Assembly (NCBI GenBank): GCA_040222275.1 | Contig: JAVKDJ010000045.1 | Coordinates: 248,001 to 312,000, forward strand | DNA length: 64,000 nt | DNA from: CAXBNB01 sp040222275 | GTDB lineage: Bacteria > Bacteroidota > Bacteroidia > Cytophagales > Cyclobacteriaceae | Reading direction: 5' to 3' | Notes under the pieces: model-generated | What the model was told of the DNA's origin: nothing | Seen by the model: the letters and a program-made list of their open reading frames with translations, nothing else | The model's database searches: none | Made by a program: the position numbers and the translations under genes | Shown: positions 43,432-53,400 of the stretch, in pieces | Layout of the letters: each line of letters starts with the position of its first letter | Numbering within the stretch: position 1 is the first letter of the stretch

Positions 43432-44133
43432 ATGGCCATAGTTGAAAAAGAATTTTACCCCGAAAAAAACAAAATATTACTGGCAGTGGATTGTGTGATT
43501 TTTGGCTACAGGGAGGGGGAATTGCAGTTGCTGATATTCAAAAGAGAGGTGGAACCACTGGCCGGACAATGGTCGCTCGTTGGAAGCATCGTGGACAAAG
43601 AAGAGGGTGTGGACGAATCCGCCCACCGGATTTTAAAAGACATTACGGGTTTGGAACGGGTTTTTTTGGAACAGTTGCATAGTTTTGGGGCTGCCAGCCG
43701 GGATTCCGGTGGCAGGGTGGTATCAGTAGTCTATTGGAGCCTGATCCAAAGCCCGCAAAACCAGCAAATATCCATTAAAAACCATGAAGCCCGGTGGGTA
43801 CCTTTCGATCAGGTGCCAGACCTTATCCTGGACCACAATCAAATGGTGGAAATGGCCATTGCCAAATTAAGGGATTTCGCCAGGTACCGCCCCATTGGTT
43901 TTGAATTGCTTCCCAGAAAATTCACCCTTCCACAACTATTGAAAGTCTATGAAGCCATATATCAGAGGAGCATTGATGACCGTAATTTCAGAAAAAAAAT
44001 CCTCGCTACCGGACTCCTCACCAAGCTAGACATCAAAGACAAGGCCACTTCCAAAAAAGGGGCTTTTCTGTACAAATTTGATAAGAAGAAATACGAACAC
44101 CTGTTGAAAAGCGGCTATTGGTTTGAGATATAA
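43432..44133 (+). CDS. Nudix-type transcriptional regulator, AraR paralogue
   Basis: A 233-residue protein with the same two-part layout as the regulator at 11539: a Nudix fold (about 5-150) and a winged helix (about 160-230, LLTKLDIKDKATSKKGAF). The Nudix box GSIVDKEEGVDESAHRILK lacks REXXEE, so it is probably a sugar-binding regulator, not a hydrolase. It diverges from the secreted aldose 1-epimerase; the 167-bp spacer lacks the AAGTGT-N7-ACACTT operator, implying a different DNA specificity. An imperfect palindrome AAATAT-N5-ATATTT (43381-43397) is a weak candidate. Effector unknown. Confidence 0.82.
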   Translation: MAIVEKEFYPEKNKILLAVDCVIFGYREGELQLLIFKREVEPLAGQWSLVGSIVDKEEGVDESAHRILKDITGLERVFLEQLHSFGAASRDSGGRVVSVVYWSLIQSPQNQQISIKNHEARWVPFDQVPDLILDHNQMVEMAIAKLRDFARYRPIGFELLPRKFTLPQLLKVYEAIYQRSIDDRNFRKKILATGLLTKLDIKDKATSKKGAFLYKFDKKKYEHLLKSGYWFEI

Positions 44134-44136
44134 CAA

Positions 44137-44880
44137 TCACCCGCACAAGTACTTATTTGGAATATTATTTGGTTCATAATCGATTCCGTATTGATGTTTG
44201 AGCAATTTCGAAACTACGGAAAAAATGGTTTTTTCATGCCGGTGTACCTGGGGCAAGAGGCCCATGATGGTGTAGCTAATAGGATTTACAGATGGGATCA
44301 ATGTTTCCCAATCATACCCTTTGCCCCAAATCAATCCTTTTACAGTGACGGTAAGGTCTGCTGAATTGGCCAGGAGAAACTCCAACATCTCTGCCGACTG
44401 GTTATTGTTTTGGTTTACTGTGTGAAAAACAGGTGTTTGACCTCCAAACCCATCAGTATCAACCCCCGCCTGGATGTTTACGTCAGCTCCGTGCCTCACA
44501 AGTACCCGGGCACAGTTGGTACGATTGAACTCTGCACAAATATGTATGAGTGTACCTTGCAACATTGGGGTATAAGCACAGCGCAGGGTGTATCGCTTAT
44601 CGACCAGTTCGGGTTTTTCTGCCACCAGTTTGTTGAGATTTTCCGAATCGTCCAACAACACAGACAACAGTACTTTATCCTCAAATTCAAGTCCAAAATC
44701 GACAAAAGTCCTAACACAATCGCCGAACCTTGGGCTTCTGGTGTATTCAGCTATCAAATGGTAGATGAGGGCCTCACCCTCTATTTCAGCATTGGGACTT
44801 GTTCCTTCCGAAAAACACCTCTTTATACCTTCTACAGAATGAAGTTCTATTTGAGTGAGTATGTCGTTTAGGTGGTTCAT
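44137..44880 (-). CDS. Ankyrin-repeat protein
   Basis: A 247-residue cytoplasmic protein with about three ankyrin-like repeats. The clearest is LQGTLIHICAEFNRTNCARVL followed by VRHGADVNIQAG; a second is TPVFHTVNQNNNQSAEMLEFL with LANSADLTV. Earlier parts (LLSVLLDDSENLNKLVAEKPELV) are weaker repeats. No enzymatic domain. Ankyrin proteins mediate protein contacts. The gene converges on the Nudix regulator with a 3-nt gap. Function unknown. Confidence 0.78.
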   Translation of the reverse strand: MNHLNDILTQIELHSVEGIKRCFSEGTSPNAEIEGEALIYHLIAEYTRSPRFGDCVRTFVDFGLEFEDKVLLSVLLDDSENLNKLVAEKPELVDKRYTLRCAYTPMLQGTLIHICAEFNRTNCARVLVRHGADVNIQAGVDTDGFGGQTPVFHTVNQNNNQSAEMLEFLLANSADLTVTVKGLIWGKGYDWETLIPSVNPISYTIMGLLPQVHRHEKTIFSVVSKLLKHQYGIDYEPNNIPNKYLCG

Positions 44881-44957
44881 TTAATGAATTTAATCAAAAT
44901 CGCTCAGAAAAACCCAGAACCCAATCAGATCAATGATTTCTAATTAAGCGTAACACA

Positions 44958-46190
44958 CTAACCAGACTTTTTCACAGACCTGGCATCTGCGCAGCGTTGC
45001 ATAAATGAGGCTGCAAAAGGATCTATATTTCCGAACCTGTCTATGTCAAAAGGTTCTGTTTCGCAAAAAGTTGTTTCGCCCACCACCAGTTCACTAATGA
45101 TGCGGCCCATCCCTCCCGATACGGCTACCCCTGCACCTGAGCAGCCTGTAGCCGCCAGAAATCCCCCTGTACCAGGCACACCACCAAGCACAAACATGCC
45201 ATCGGGTGTATAGGTAGATACTCCCGCGATATAGTGTTGGATTTCCATTTCTTCCAAATCCGGAAAAAACCGTTTAAAACCAGCCGACTGTTCCACCAAT
45301 ATATTCCAGCAATCCTCCGGATTCCCAAAGACATATCCGGTAAGATCTTCCGGCAGGTTTCTTGGGTCGAAATGAATAGACCTTGATTCCCGAAGGCCAA
45401 ATAACAACGCTCCCGCATCGGGCCTGGTATAGGCCGAAGCATCAGGAAGTATGACAATAGGTTGGTTCCTTGGAAACAATTTGGTGTTGGGCGAAGTGAT
45501 CCAATAATTGCTCCGCACTGGGGCCATAGGCAGGCCTATGCCAGCTTGTTTTGCCAGTAGGTTGGACCAGGCGCCTGCGGCATCCACCACAAAGTCGCTG
45601 GCTATGTCCTCTGTTTTAGTTTTAATGCCCTTTACTTCCCCTCCTTTTACGATCAACTCCTCCACGTTGGTAGTTTGCAATACTGTAGCACCATGTTTTT
45701 TTGCTGCCACCACAAAAGCATTGGCCAACACATAGGCATCCATGAATGCATCCCCATGCATAAAACTTGCTTTCAGAATTTCATCCGTTTTCAGCCATGG
45801 CACCATCTTTTCCATTTCCAGTCGAGTCAGTTCAGCATGGTCAATCCCAAAATCGTTGGCAATGGACATCAATTCGTTCAAGGCGGAGACACTGGCTTCT
45901 GATGCTGCCACATGAAGGCTACCTACCTGCTGAAGGTCCAGGCTGGTTCCTATGTCTTGTTCGATTTCGCTGATGGCCCGGTAAGTCTCCTGCACGAGCG
46001 GTATGATTTCCGGCTTACTCCGTATTTTCGTCAGTAGTGAAGCGGCCAGGCTTGTATTGCCCGAACCGATAGTATTCCTTTCGACCAGGGTCACATCCGC
46101 ACCTATTTTCGCCAAATAGTAGGTGATGGCACACCCAATGGTACCAGCTCCGATGACAACAACTTTTGGTATTCCAGTTTTTGCGCTCAT
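44958..46190 (-). CDS. FAD-dependent oxidoreductase, DAO family
   Basis: A 410-residue flavoprotein. The Rossmann motif is VVVIGAGTIGCAITYYLAK (about 9-27), followed by LVERNTIGSGNTS, where the ribose-binding Glu is expected. The middle domain (VDAAGAWSNLLAKQ, about 225) and the final GCSGAGVAVSGGMGRIISEL are typical of the D-amino-acid/sarcosine/glycine oxidase group. Such enzymes oxidise secondary or D-amines. The frame opens at 46388 within the metallophosphoesterase gene; ATG 46190 leaves a 14-nt gap and matches the Rossmann start. It is co-transcribed with that phosphatase. Substrate unknown. Confidence 0.85.
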   Translation of the reverse strand: MSAKTGIPKVVVIGAGTIGCAITYYLAKIGADVTLVERNTIGSGNTSLAASLLTKIRSKPEIIPLVQETYRAISEIEQDIGTSLDLQQVGSLHVAASEASVSALNELMSIANDFGIDHAELTRLEMEKMVPWLKTDEILKASFMHGDAFMDAYVLANAFVVAAKKHGATVLQTTNVEELIVKGGEVKGIKTKTEDIASDFVVDAAGAWSNLLAKQAGIGLPMAPVRSNYWITSPNTKLFPRNQPIVILPDASAYTRPDAGALLFGLRESRSIHFDPRNLPEDLTGYVFGNPEDCWNILVEQSAGFKRFFPDLEEMEIQHYIAGVSTYTPDGMFVLGGVPGTGGFLAATGCSGAGVAVSGGMGRIISELVVGETTFCETEPFDIDRFGNIDPFAASFMQRCADARSVKKSG

Positions 46191-46204
46191 TTCGCTGGTT
46201 TTGC

Positions 46205-47116
46205 TTATTTGAAAGGCATAACCTGGTCCGGCTGGTCGCCAATTCCCCTTAGCCACAGCCGGTCTGCATACACTTCCATGATACCACAGGAGGTTTCTGT
46301 TTGGGCTTCTACCATTCCTTTCATGGTGAGGTGATGGATGCCATTGCTGAATTCGTACCCCCCGGAATGGTGGTGTCCGGCAATCCATGCCACTACACTC
46401 TTTTTACCTTCCAGAAGTTTGAGGACTTCCTTGTTGTTCCACAGTTGGGTACCATTCTCCGGCAACAGCGGCCAGTGACAAAACAATACTACTTTCAAAT
46501 TTTCCCTATCTGCTTTTTTCAATTGCTTTTCCAGCCAGGAAAACTGCTTCTTCCCTATGCCGCCATTCCAATCATAAGCGTTGTTTGAGCCGGATTGCTT
46601 TACTTTTTCGAAGGCCTCTAAACCATCCCTGTATTTTTTAGAATCTTTGGGATACGCCAAAGTACTTAGGTCTGTACCATCCAGCATAATGAACAAGATG
46701 CCCTTGATTTCAATGGAAAAAAATCCATTTCTATTGCCCAGGATGTTTTTCACCTCTCCTTTGTACTTGTCGTCAATAGAATATTCGTGGTTGCCAATTA
46801 CGTTGTGTACCGTTGCTTTTGACCGGCCCAATATTTCCAGAGGTTTTTCAAAACTCTTGTAGTCCCGGTCTATCACATCGCCGATACTCACCACAAAGGA
46901 AAGCTGTTCTTTGTTCAACTCCTGAATACCATACTCAAGCTTGTGCAGCGAATTCCTGTAATCACGTTTTCCCGCTTTGTCGGCATCTGCATATTGGATA
47001 TCGGCTATTACACCAAACGAAAACAGTTTTCCCTGGCTTGGGGTTTGACGTGCTTCACATGGTAGCTCCAACCATATCAAACAAGAAAAACAAATACAAA
47101 GTGTAGCTCTATTCAT
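46205..47116 (-). CDS. Secreted metallophosphoesterase
   Basis: A 303-residue calcineurin-like enzyme. A signal peptide (about 1-22, FSCLIWLELPCEARQ) places it outside the cytoplasm. The metal motifs appear in order: FGVIADIQYADAD, SIGDVIDRD, VIGNHEYS, LFCHWPLLPENG and AGHHHSGGY. The closest family I recognise is the Mn-dependent ADP-ribose/CDP-alcohol diphosphatase type, which cleaves pyrophosphate bonds of nucleotide-linked compounds. Cyclic or simple phosphomonoesters are also possible. It starts a two-gene unit with the FAD oxidoreductase. Confidence 0.87.
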   Translation of the reverse strand: MNRATLCICFSCLIWLELPCEARQTPSQGKLFSFGVIADIQYADADKAGKRDYRNSLHKLEYGIQELNKEQLSFVVSIGDVIDRDYKSFEKPLEILGRSKATVHNVIGNHEYSIDDKYKGEVKNILGNRNGFFSIEIKGILFIMLDGTDLSTLAYPKDSKKYRDGLEAFEKVKQSGSNNAYDWNGGIGKKQFSWLEKQLKKADRENLKVVLFCHWPLLPENGTQLWNNKEVLKLLEGKKSVVAWIAGHHHSGGYEFSNGIHHLTMKGMVEAQTETSCGIMEVYADRLWLRGIGDQPDQVMPFK

Positions 47117-47416
47117 AAGTGTGGTTGTTATCTTAATAATCTATCTGTTTCCATTTTCCCAAAGGTAACCAGAAGTTGAAATTTGCTATATCCGTGGATG
47201 ATCAATTTTAAGCATGGAAACATCAAACCAAATTCCCCTGAACGATATTTCCTTCCACCTTGGCCTGTGCCTGATTTCGACCTGCCATCAGGTGATCTTT
47301 CCACACAGCAATGCAATTTTTAGTATTTTAAATCCGTTAAAAAACCCGTCATTCCGAAACCTAACATTCTGGTTTCCAAAACGCACAAATTGAAATGACG
47401 GTAGGATGTGCTAATT

Positions 47417-47480
47417 CGCTGGTGCGAGCCATTGGCTCGTATCTGGCTTGATGGATACGAGCCAAAGGCTCGCACCAGCG
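47417..47480. repeat. 27-bp palindrome with nested inverted repeats
   Basis: Arms 47417-47443 and 47454-47480 match in 26 of 27 positions around a 10-nt loop. Each arm is itself a palindrome (CGAGCCATTGGCTCG on the left, CGAGCCAAAGGCTCG on the right), so single strands could fold as one long stem or two hairpins. It is located in a gap between operons, as expected for a dispersed REP-like element. Confidence 0.75.
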
Positions 47481-47550
47481 TAACCCGTTTACAATCAACA
47501 TTTTCGTCAATAATGTCATCTGTAGGCTCTGAGACAGGTTTTGGACTGGA

Positions 47551-47640
47551 AGCCCTGCCTCGTCGGCAGACGGGCGTGGGAATCTTATTATTTGGGGGGC
47601 CTGTCCGTCCGGCAGGCGGACTCTCACGCCCTTTTTCTCC
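47551..47640. repeat. GC-rich compound inverted repeat
   Basis: GGGCGTGGGA pairs with TCTCACGCCC (one mismatch). Inside are two similar 20-nt blocks, one starting CCTGCCTCGTCGG and one CCTGTCCGTCCGG (47600-47619). The second block recurs with one change in the other orientation at 55315-55334, and the first resembles the core at 1513. Confidence 0.6.
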
Positions 47641-47677
47641 CTATATCCTCCCAATAAAGGTTGGCTCATGCTCATGC

Positions 47678-48586
47678 TCATTTAGTATCCTCAATTGGAA
47701 GCTCAAAGATGGCTTCAACCGGATAATGGTCTGAAATGTAATCATTCGGTTCGCCGTTGTGTACGGTAATACCCTTGCAATAGGGGCTTAACTCCATGCT
47801 TGTCAATATGTAATCAATTCGTTCTGGAGTACGCCCGATATTTCCGGCGGTACGCCAGACATCTATCAATATGGGTGTAGGAAATGTGTGCCGGTTGTGA
47901 AGCGGTACCATTCGCTGGGTAACATCCACCAGGGGAAATGACAAAAACCTGGACATCACACTGTAATCATAGTGGTAGTCCATTAAATTTCGATAGGCTT
48001 TTCCCTCACTTTCATTACGTCTATCCCCTTTTGCATACTTGGCCAACAGCTCGGGGTTTTGGTCATGCACTTTGGCATCAAACGGAGAATGCGCATTGAA
48101 ATCACCCAACAGCATGTACCTGTTGGTATGCTGTTTTACAGAGTCTATGATGTCTTTTATTAAATTGGCTTCCCCTAACCTGAACTTCCAGTCGGCAGGA
48201 CTCAGGTGAATGGCAAAGAAATCGATACCATGCACCTCTGCCTGCAATACTGTATTCCAAAAACCTTTATTTGAATATATCTTTTTAAGGACAATGGGAT
48301 TATTGGAAGTCAGGGCAATGGGCCCACTTTTGACGTAATGGTCATGCCCCCATTTTTTGGCATCCTTTGCCAGCATGGCCTCACTTCCATACCATTCCTG
48401 TAGGGCTACTACATCAGCTTTTTGTCCCTTTAACCACTCTATGCAGCGATCCCGCCTGCCTTCGCCATAGCTCGCGGTATTTCCCAGGCCCTCCAGGATA
48501 TTATAGGTAATTATTTTAATCTCACCCTGGGCGTATAGATTTGTTTGAAAAACAATACCCAGTACCAAAAACACAAGTAGTCTCAT
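47678..48586 (-). CDS. Secreted endonuclease/exonuclease/phosphatase (EEP) family enzyme
   Basis: A 302-residue enzyme. The signal peptide ends near NLYAQG (residue 20). EEP motifs follow in order: IITYNILEGLG (Asn), VVALQEWYG (Glu), FFAIHLSPADW (His), MLLGDFNAHSP (Asp/Asn), RIDYIL and ISDHYPVEAIFEL (Asp-His). This metal-dependent fold cleaves phosphodiesters in DNA/RNA, sphingomyelin or inositol lipids. It lies just after a SusC/SusD pair, beyond a terminator, so it probably serves that uptake system in the periplasm. Substrate unknown. Confidence 0.86.
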   Translation of the reverse strand: MRLLVFLVLGIVFQTNLYAQGEIKIITYNILEGLGNTASYGEGRRDRCIEWLKGQKADVVALQEWYGSEAMLAKDAKKWGHDHYVKSGPIALTSNNPIVLKKIYSNKGFWNTVLQAEVHGIDFFAIHLSPADWKFRLGEANLIKDIIDSVKQHTNRYMLLGDFNAHSPFDAKVHDQNPELLAKYAKGDRRNESEGKAYRNLMDYHYDYSVMSRFLSFPLVDVTQRMVPLHNRHTFPTPILIDVWRTAGNIGRTPERIDYILTSMELSPYCKGITVHNGEPNDYISDHYPVEAIFELPIEDTK

Positions 48587-48616
48587 TAATTATCTATTAG
48601 AAGTTTTTCTTGATGT

Positions 48617-48674
48617 AAAAAAAGGTCGCCTGCCATGACAGAAAATATTTTGAAAAGGAATTCGGCAGGCGACC
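48617..48674 (-). terminator. Intrinsic terminator or attenuator after susD
   Basis: GGTCGCCTGCC (48624-48634) and GGCAGGCGACC (48664-48674) form a perfect 11-bp stem with a 29-nt loop. On the minus strand a T7 run follows (A7 at 48617-48623). The susD stop lies 20 nt before it, and the EEP gene starts about 30 nt after it. Confidence 0.8.
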
Positions 48675-48694
48675 ATTTAACATGACTATGAAGT

Positions 48695-50473
48695 TTACCA
48701 ACCCGGTGCTTGTTTCAGGTTGGGATTGATAGTAAGCGACTCGGTATCAATCGGCGAATAATATAGCTTTATTTCATCGTCGGTCCAGGCAGGTTGCCGT
48801 TCGATGTATGGCAATACATACCCCACCTTACTTCCGGCAGGCAATGGGTTTCCATCCCGGTCGCCAAGTATCACTGAGGTTTTATTGGAGCCATCATCGT
48901 TGTACTCAGAAGCAGGACGGTCATCCAGGTCGATGTAGGCTCCTACAAAGGGTTTGCCAAAATAGCTCGCCTTTTTCCACCTGACAATATCGTCAAACCT
49001 GGATCCTTCCAGCATCAGTTCTACCTGGCGCTCTCGACGGATTTCCCACAGCAAGTTGGATATTTCCGGGGCATCCAGGGCCTTTTTGGGATCGTCAAAA
49101 CTGTTGGCAAATGCAACCGTAAGCCTTGGCATATCAACACGCGACCTCAGCAGGTTGATGCTCTTATCCAAAACAGCATCGTCCGTCTGGCCAAGTTCTG
49201 CTTTGGCCTCCGCATAATTCAGCAAAATTTTATTGTATGCATACAACGGCGCGTCCAATATACCATTGACATCATCTACCGGTGTATCGGTAGAAAAATA
49301 TTTGTACAGAGGATAGCCTGTTGGATTGGAAATACCTGACTCCCCGATAAAGGACGGGGAAAACGTAATATCAAACGAACTGCTGGTATTGAAAATGGCC
49401 GGGTCATTTTGAGGACCATTATTTTCATCAAAGGGGATCACCAAGGTCTTGCCCATACGAGGGTCCCTGTTTTGATACTCCTGCTCTACAAATTCCGGGT
49501 TGCCGGCCTTGGCCTCTGGGTGCAAATCGCTCACGCCATAGGGCAAACCATCGGTGCAGAGGAAACTTTCCACAGCGTCTTTTGTCACCCCATAGTAATC
49601 GCTGAGCCCCATCATGCGGGCCTGGATATTTACGATCACTCCGGGAGCGTAATGTTTGTACAAAATGATCTCGGGGTTGCCTCCCAGGTCTATGGAAGAG
49701 TAGATGTCGCGGAAATCACCGGACAAACTATAGTTGCCTTCATTGATCAAAGTCTCAGAAGCAGAAGCACTTTCCTCCAGCCAGGCATTGGCATCACCCA
49801 GCCCCAGTTCGGTATGGTATTTCCTGAACGTCCCTTCGAAAAGGCATATTTCGGACTTGATCGCCAACGCCACATCCCTGTTGATCAGATTGTCGCCAGC
49901 CTCAGGCTTAATATTTTGTACTGCAAAGTTGAGGTCTGCCAGTACATGCCCCATCACAGTGCCCCTGTCATCCTGGGTGGCATATAGTTCGAGACTTTCT
50001 GTACCCAGTTCATGGTCGATCCACGGCACATCGCCATAGCTTTTTACTTTGCCAAAATATTCCCTCGCACGAAAGAGCCTTCCTACACCTTCCCAGTGCT
50101 TTTTCTCGGCTTCATCCAGATCGGCCAATTGGGCCTCACGGATCATGATGTTGATGGCTCGCAGTGTGCTCCATGACCAGCCGCCCCCTGAATTGGGAAC
50201 TGTGATCCGGTCAAATATCCGGCTACTTTGTACCTGATTGCCCTGCACCACCTCATCGGAATTGATGGTAATAGAGTATGCATTTCCAACCCCATATCCA
50301 TAGAAATTATACAAGCCCAGGGAATATGTTTGGAAATCCCCATCGGTTTTCCAATAGTTTTCATTGGTCACCTGGTCTTTGGGTATTTTCTCCAGAAAAT
50401 CGTCGTTGCACGAGGATGCACACATGAGCAATCCTACAGTGGCTATATATATCAGTTTATTTTTCATTTTCAT
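48695..50473 (-). CDS. SusD/RagB family nutrient-binding lipoprotein
   Basis: A 592-residue outer-membrane lipoprotein that caps its SusC partner. The lipobox is LLMCASSCNDDF (Cys acylation). The helical SusD fold shows WSTLRAINIMIREAQ, LFRAREYFGKVKSYGDVPWI (the RA-Y-F/Y-x-L/K signature) and near the C-terminus EIRRERQVELMLEGSRFDDIVRWK (the family's final helical motif). It follows the SusC gene by 18 nt from the chosen start. ATG 50473 or 50467 are both possible. Ligand not resolved. Confidence 0.94.
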   Translation of the reverse strand: MKMKNKLIYIATVGLLMCASSCNDDFLEKIPKDQVTNENYWKTDGDFQTYSLGLYNFYGYGVGNAYSITINSDEVVQGNQVQSSRIFDRITVPNSGGGWSWSTLRAINIMIREAQLADLDEAEKKHWEGVGRLFRAREYFGKVKSYGDVPWIDHELGTESLELYATQDDRGTVMGHVLADLNFAVQNIKPEAGDNLINRDVALAIKSEICLFEGTFRKYHTELGLGDANAWLEESASASETLINEGNYSLSGDFRDIYSSIDLGGNPEIILYKHYAPGVIVNIQARMMGLSDYYGVTKDAVESFLCTDGLPYGVSDLHPEAKAGNPEFVEQEYQNRDPRMGKTLVIPFDENNGPQNDPAIFNTSSSFDITFSPSFIGESGISNPTGYPLYKYFSTDTPVDDVNGILDAPLYAYNKILLNYAEAKAELGQTDDAVLDKSINLLRSRVDMPRLTVAFANSFDDPKKALDAPEISNLLWEIRRERQVELMLEGSRFDDIVRWKKASYFGKPFVGAYIDLDDRPASEYNDDGSNKTSVILGDRDGNPLPAGSKVGYVLPYIERQPAWTDDEIKLYYSPIDTESLTINPNLKQAPGW

Positions 50474-50491
50474 TGAGTTTAATGGTGTCAC

Positions 50492-53400
50492 TTAAAAAGT
50501 AATGGTGGTACCAAAGGAAAAATCTTTAGCCAACGGGAAAGTATGGGACGCCCCCAATTCAGGATCCAGGCCTTTTGGCAACCCTGAAATCAGGAATAGG
50601 TTTTCCCCGGTGAAATATATTTTGACTGACTCCACCCCTACTTTGCTCAGCAGGTTTTTCGGTATTGTATAGCCCAGTTTTACCATTTTCAGGCGCATGT
50701 AGGCAGCATTCAGCAAATACCTTGTTTGTGGTTTTTTGTTGTAGCTGCGGTCATCGGGCCTTGGATAGAAGGCACCCGTATTTTCCGGTGTCCAATAGTC
50801 GAGGGTATGGGCAAATATAGAATTGTACTGCGATCCGGAGGTAAAGGCAAAGGCCCCACTGGTCCATAGATCCTTTTTGGCAACACCCTGTAAAAAAATG
50901 GATAAATCAATGCCTTTGTAATTGGCGCCCAACCTTATCCCATATTGGTACCTCGACCTGGAATTGCCAATAACGGAATAGTCGCCATGGTCATCGAGGG
51001 TATAGTCCCCACCAAAATCCACCACGCCATCGTTGTTCAAATCCTTGTATTTCACATCCCCGGGAAAGGGCACACGGTTTGAAAAAATCCTATCTTGCGT
51101 GGGTATGCCATCTGCATACCTTCTGGTACCCCCGTCATCCACAAAATCGCTTTCCTGAAAAAGCCTGTCGGTCTGGTATCCCCATATTTCCCCAAGCACC
51201 TTTCCTACATAGAGGCTTCCCAGATAACCTGTCGGGTTTTCGTATTTGGTGATCACTGCCTTGTCATCATAGAGGATCAACCCCACGCGGTATGAAAAAT
51301 CTGTGGACAGGTTATCAGACCAGTCCATGCTCAATTCCCAACCGTTCACTTTCAGGTCGGCTGCATTTTCTTCAGGCACGGACGTTCCGAGTGTCACAGG
51401 AAGTACTTCCCCGGCAGTCAGCATACCGATGGTTTCCCTTTTGTAAACTTCCAGTGTAGCTTGAAGCCTGTTTTTGAATACCCCTACATCCAAACCAAAA
51501 TTGGTGGTATTTACTTTTTCCCAGGTATAAGAATCGCTAACGAGTCCACCCGGCCTGGTGTAAAGCGGACGCTCACCATTGATGATCCAGTTGGCAGTGC
51601 CGGTACCCATGGAAGGGATGTAGGAATAAGCCCCCACCTGCTGGTTGCCCTGGGTACCATAAGATGCCCTGATTTTGAGGAAATTCAACCAACCATCTGT
51701 GCCTCCCATAAAGGATTCTTCAGTGATTACCCATCCTACCGAGGCGGACGGCATAAAGACAAACCTGTCTTCCTTATGAAATCTGGAAGACCCGTCGTAG
51801 CGTCCTACGGCCTCCAAAAGGTATTTGCCCTGATAGTCGTAGTTGAAGCGGTACAGCCCGGACCTGGTGGACCATTCTGTGATGTCATCCCCCACACTGG
51901 AATTGCCCACAGCCAGGCTCAACGCCGGCACATCATCGGTGATCAGGTTTTGCCTCTGGGCATAATAGGAGCTGTAGCTGCTCTTTTCCTGACTGAAGCC
52001 CACCATCAGTTTGAAATTATGGGCATCCGCTATTGTACGGGCATATTCACTGGTAATGAACAGGTTGTCGTAGTTGTCGAAAGTAGCCGTTTTGCGCAGG
52101 CTGTTGGGGTCGTTCCTATACTTGAAAGTCACACCTGGCCCACTTGTGGAATTGGCCTGTTCGTAGGTGTTTACATGGTAGCTGTCATTGTCTGTAATGC
52201 TCCGATGGGTATAATTTCCCGTTATACTCAGCCCTTCGAATGGCCTGAGGGTAGTTCGAAACTGAATATTGGTATTGTCGGTGGTATAGGTATTTTTAGC
52301 CCCAAGCCCTACCATAGCAGGAGAAAAGCCCCATGGTGCACCAGATACTTCGTCGATACCGGTTTGCCAGAATGTGGGCCTTAGGTAGGACACATCGTAC
52401 ATGTAGCCGGGATTATTAGGGATATAGGGCATATTTTGCACCCCTTTTGTAAAACCCAATGTTGTACCGACGGTCAACCAAGTATTGATATCTGTATCCA
52501 CCTTGGTCATGATGTTTTTCCTCGAATACTTGTCCTTGTCCAGCACCAGTACCCCGTCCTGGTTCATCAATCCGGCACTGAGATAGTATGTGGTGTTGTC
52601 CGATCCACCGGATACTGAAAAATCGTGCCTTGACGTGAAGCTGGACTCGGTCATCAGCTTGATCATGTTGTTGTTGTCTCCCAATGGGTAGGCCACCCCG
52701 TTGATCACGGGTATCGAATTGGGCACATAATCGGGGGCATTGTACAGGTCTATCCAAGTCTGCACATTTCTGCCCCAATACCAGCCTGGTGTCCTGCCGG
52801 CATTTTCCCATTGGAGTCCCCCAATCTCAATTTGGGTAATGGGATCTACCTTGTCGGGCAGGGTGGTCGGTTTGGTGCTTGACAGGTTGTTGGTATATTT
52901 AAATTTCATGTTGGAATCCTTCTTGCCCGACTTGGTGGTGATCAGAACCACACCAAATGCTGCCCTTGCCCCATAAATGGCTGCCGAAGCAGCATCTTTC
53001 AGCACGGTGACACTGGCTATATCTGATGGGGGTATCAGGTTAGGGTCCATCTCCGAGCCATCTACAAGTATTAGTGGCGATCCTCCATTGAGGGAAGTTT
53101 CCCCCCGGATATTGAAAGAATAGCCACCACCGGGGATGCCATTTGATTTGCTAACGGTAAGGCCGGGGGCTATTCCCTGCAAAGCCTGTCCCAGCGAGAA
53201 CACAGGCCGTTCGTCCACAAAATCGGCACTTTTTACCTGCGAAACTGCACCGGTAAGGTTGGCTTTTTTCTGTGTACCATAGCCCACTATCACTATTTCA
53301 TCCAGCTGTGCTGCGTCTAGCGACATTTTCACGTCGATCACATTGCGACTACCAGGAACGATCTCCTGGGTGACATAGCCAACATAAGAAACAACCAATA

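Larger units (their letters stand above)
47117..47677. other. Repeat-bearing gene-free spacer
   Basis: 561 bp between the EEP-family gene and the metallophosphoesterase gene. It contains a 27-bp nearly perfect palindrome (47417-47480) and a GC-rich compound inverted repeat (47551-47640). Open frames in this area (47361-47681, 47408-47734) run through the repeats and are not genes. Confidence 0.6.

Noticed and set aside
46191..46388. Upstream extension of the FAD oxidoreductase frame
   Set aside because: It lies inside the metallophosphoesterase gene and precedes the Rossmann fold by an unconserved stretch; ATG 46190 fits better.
47417..47480. Possible CRISPR repeat
   Set aside because: Only one palindromic unit, no regular array of repeats and spacers, and no cas gene in the window.
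47361..47734. Two overlapping open frames in the repeat-rich spacer
   Set aside because: Both are made largely of palindromic repeats and give low-complexity translations.
51461..52384. 307-codon open frame opposite the SusC gene
   Set aside because: Long antisense frames are common across SusC barrels, and this one has no motifs.
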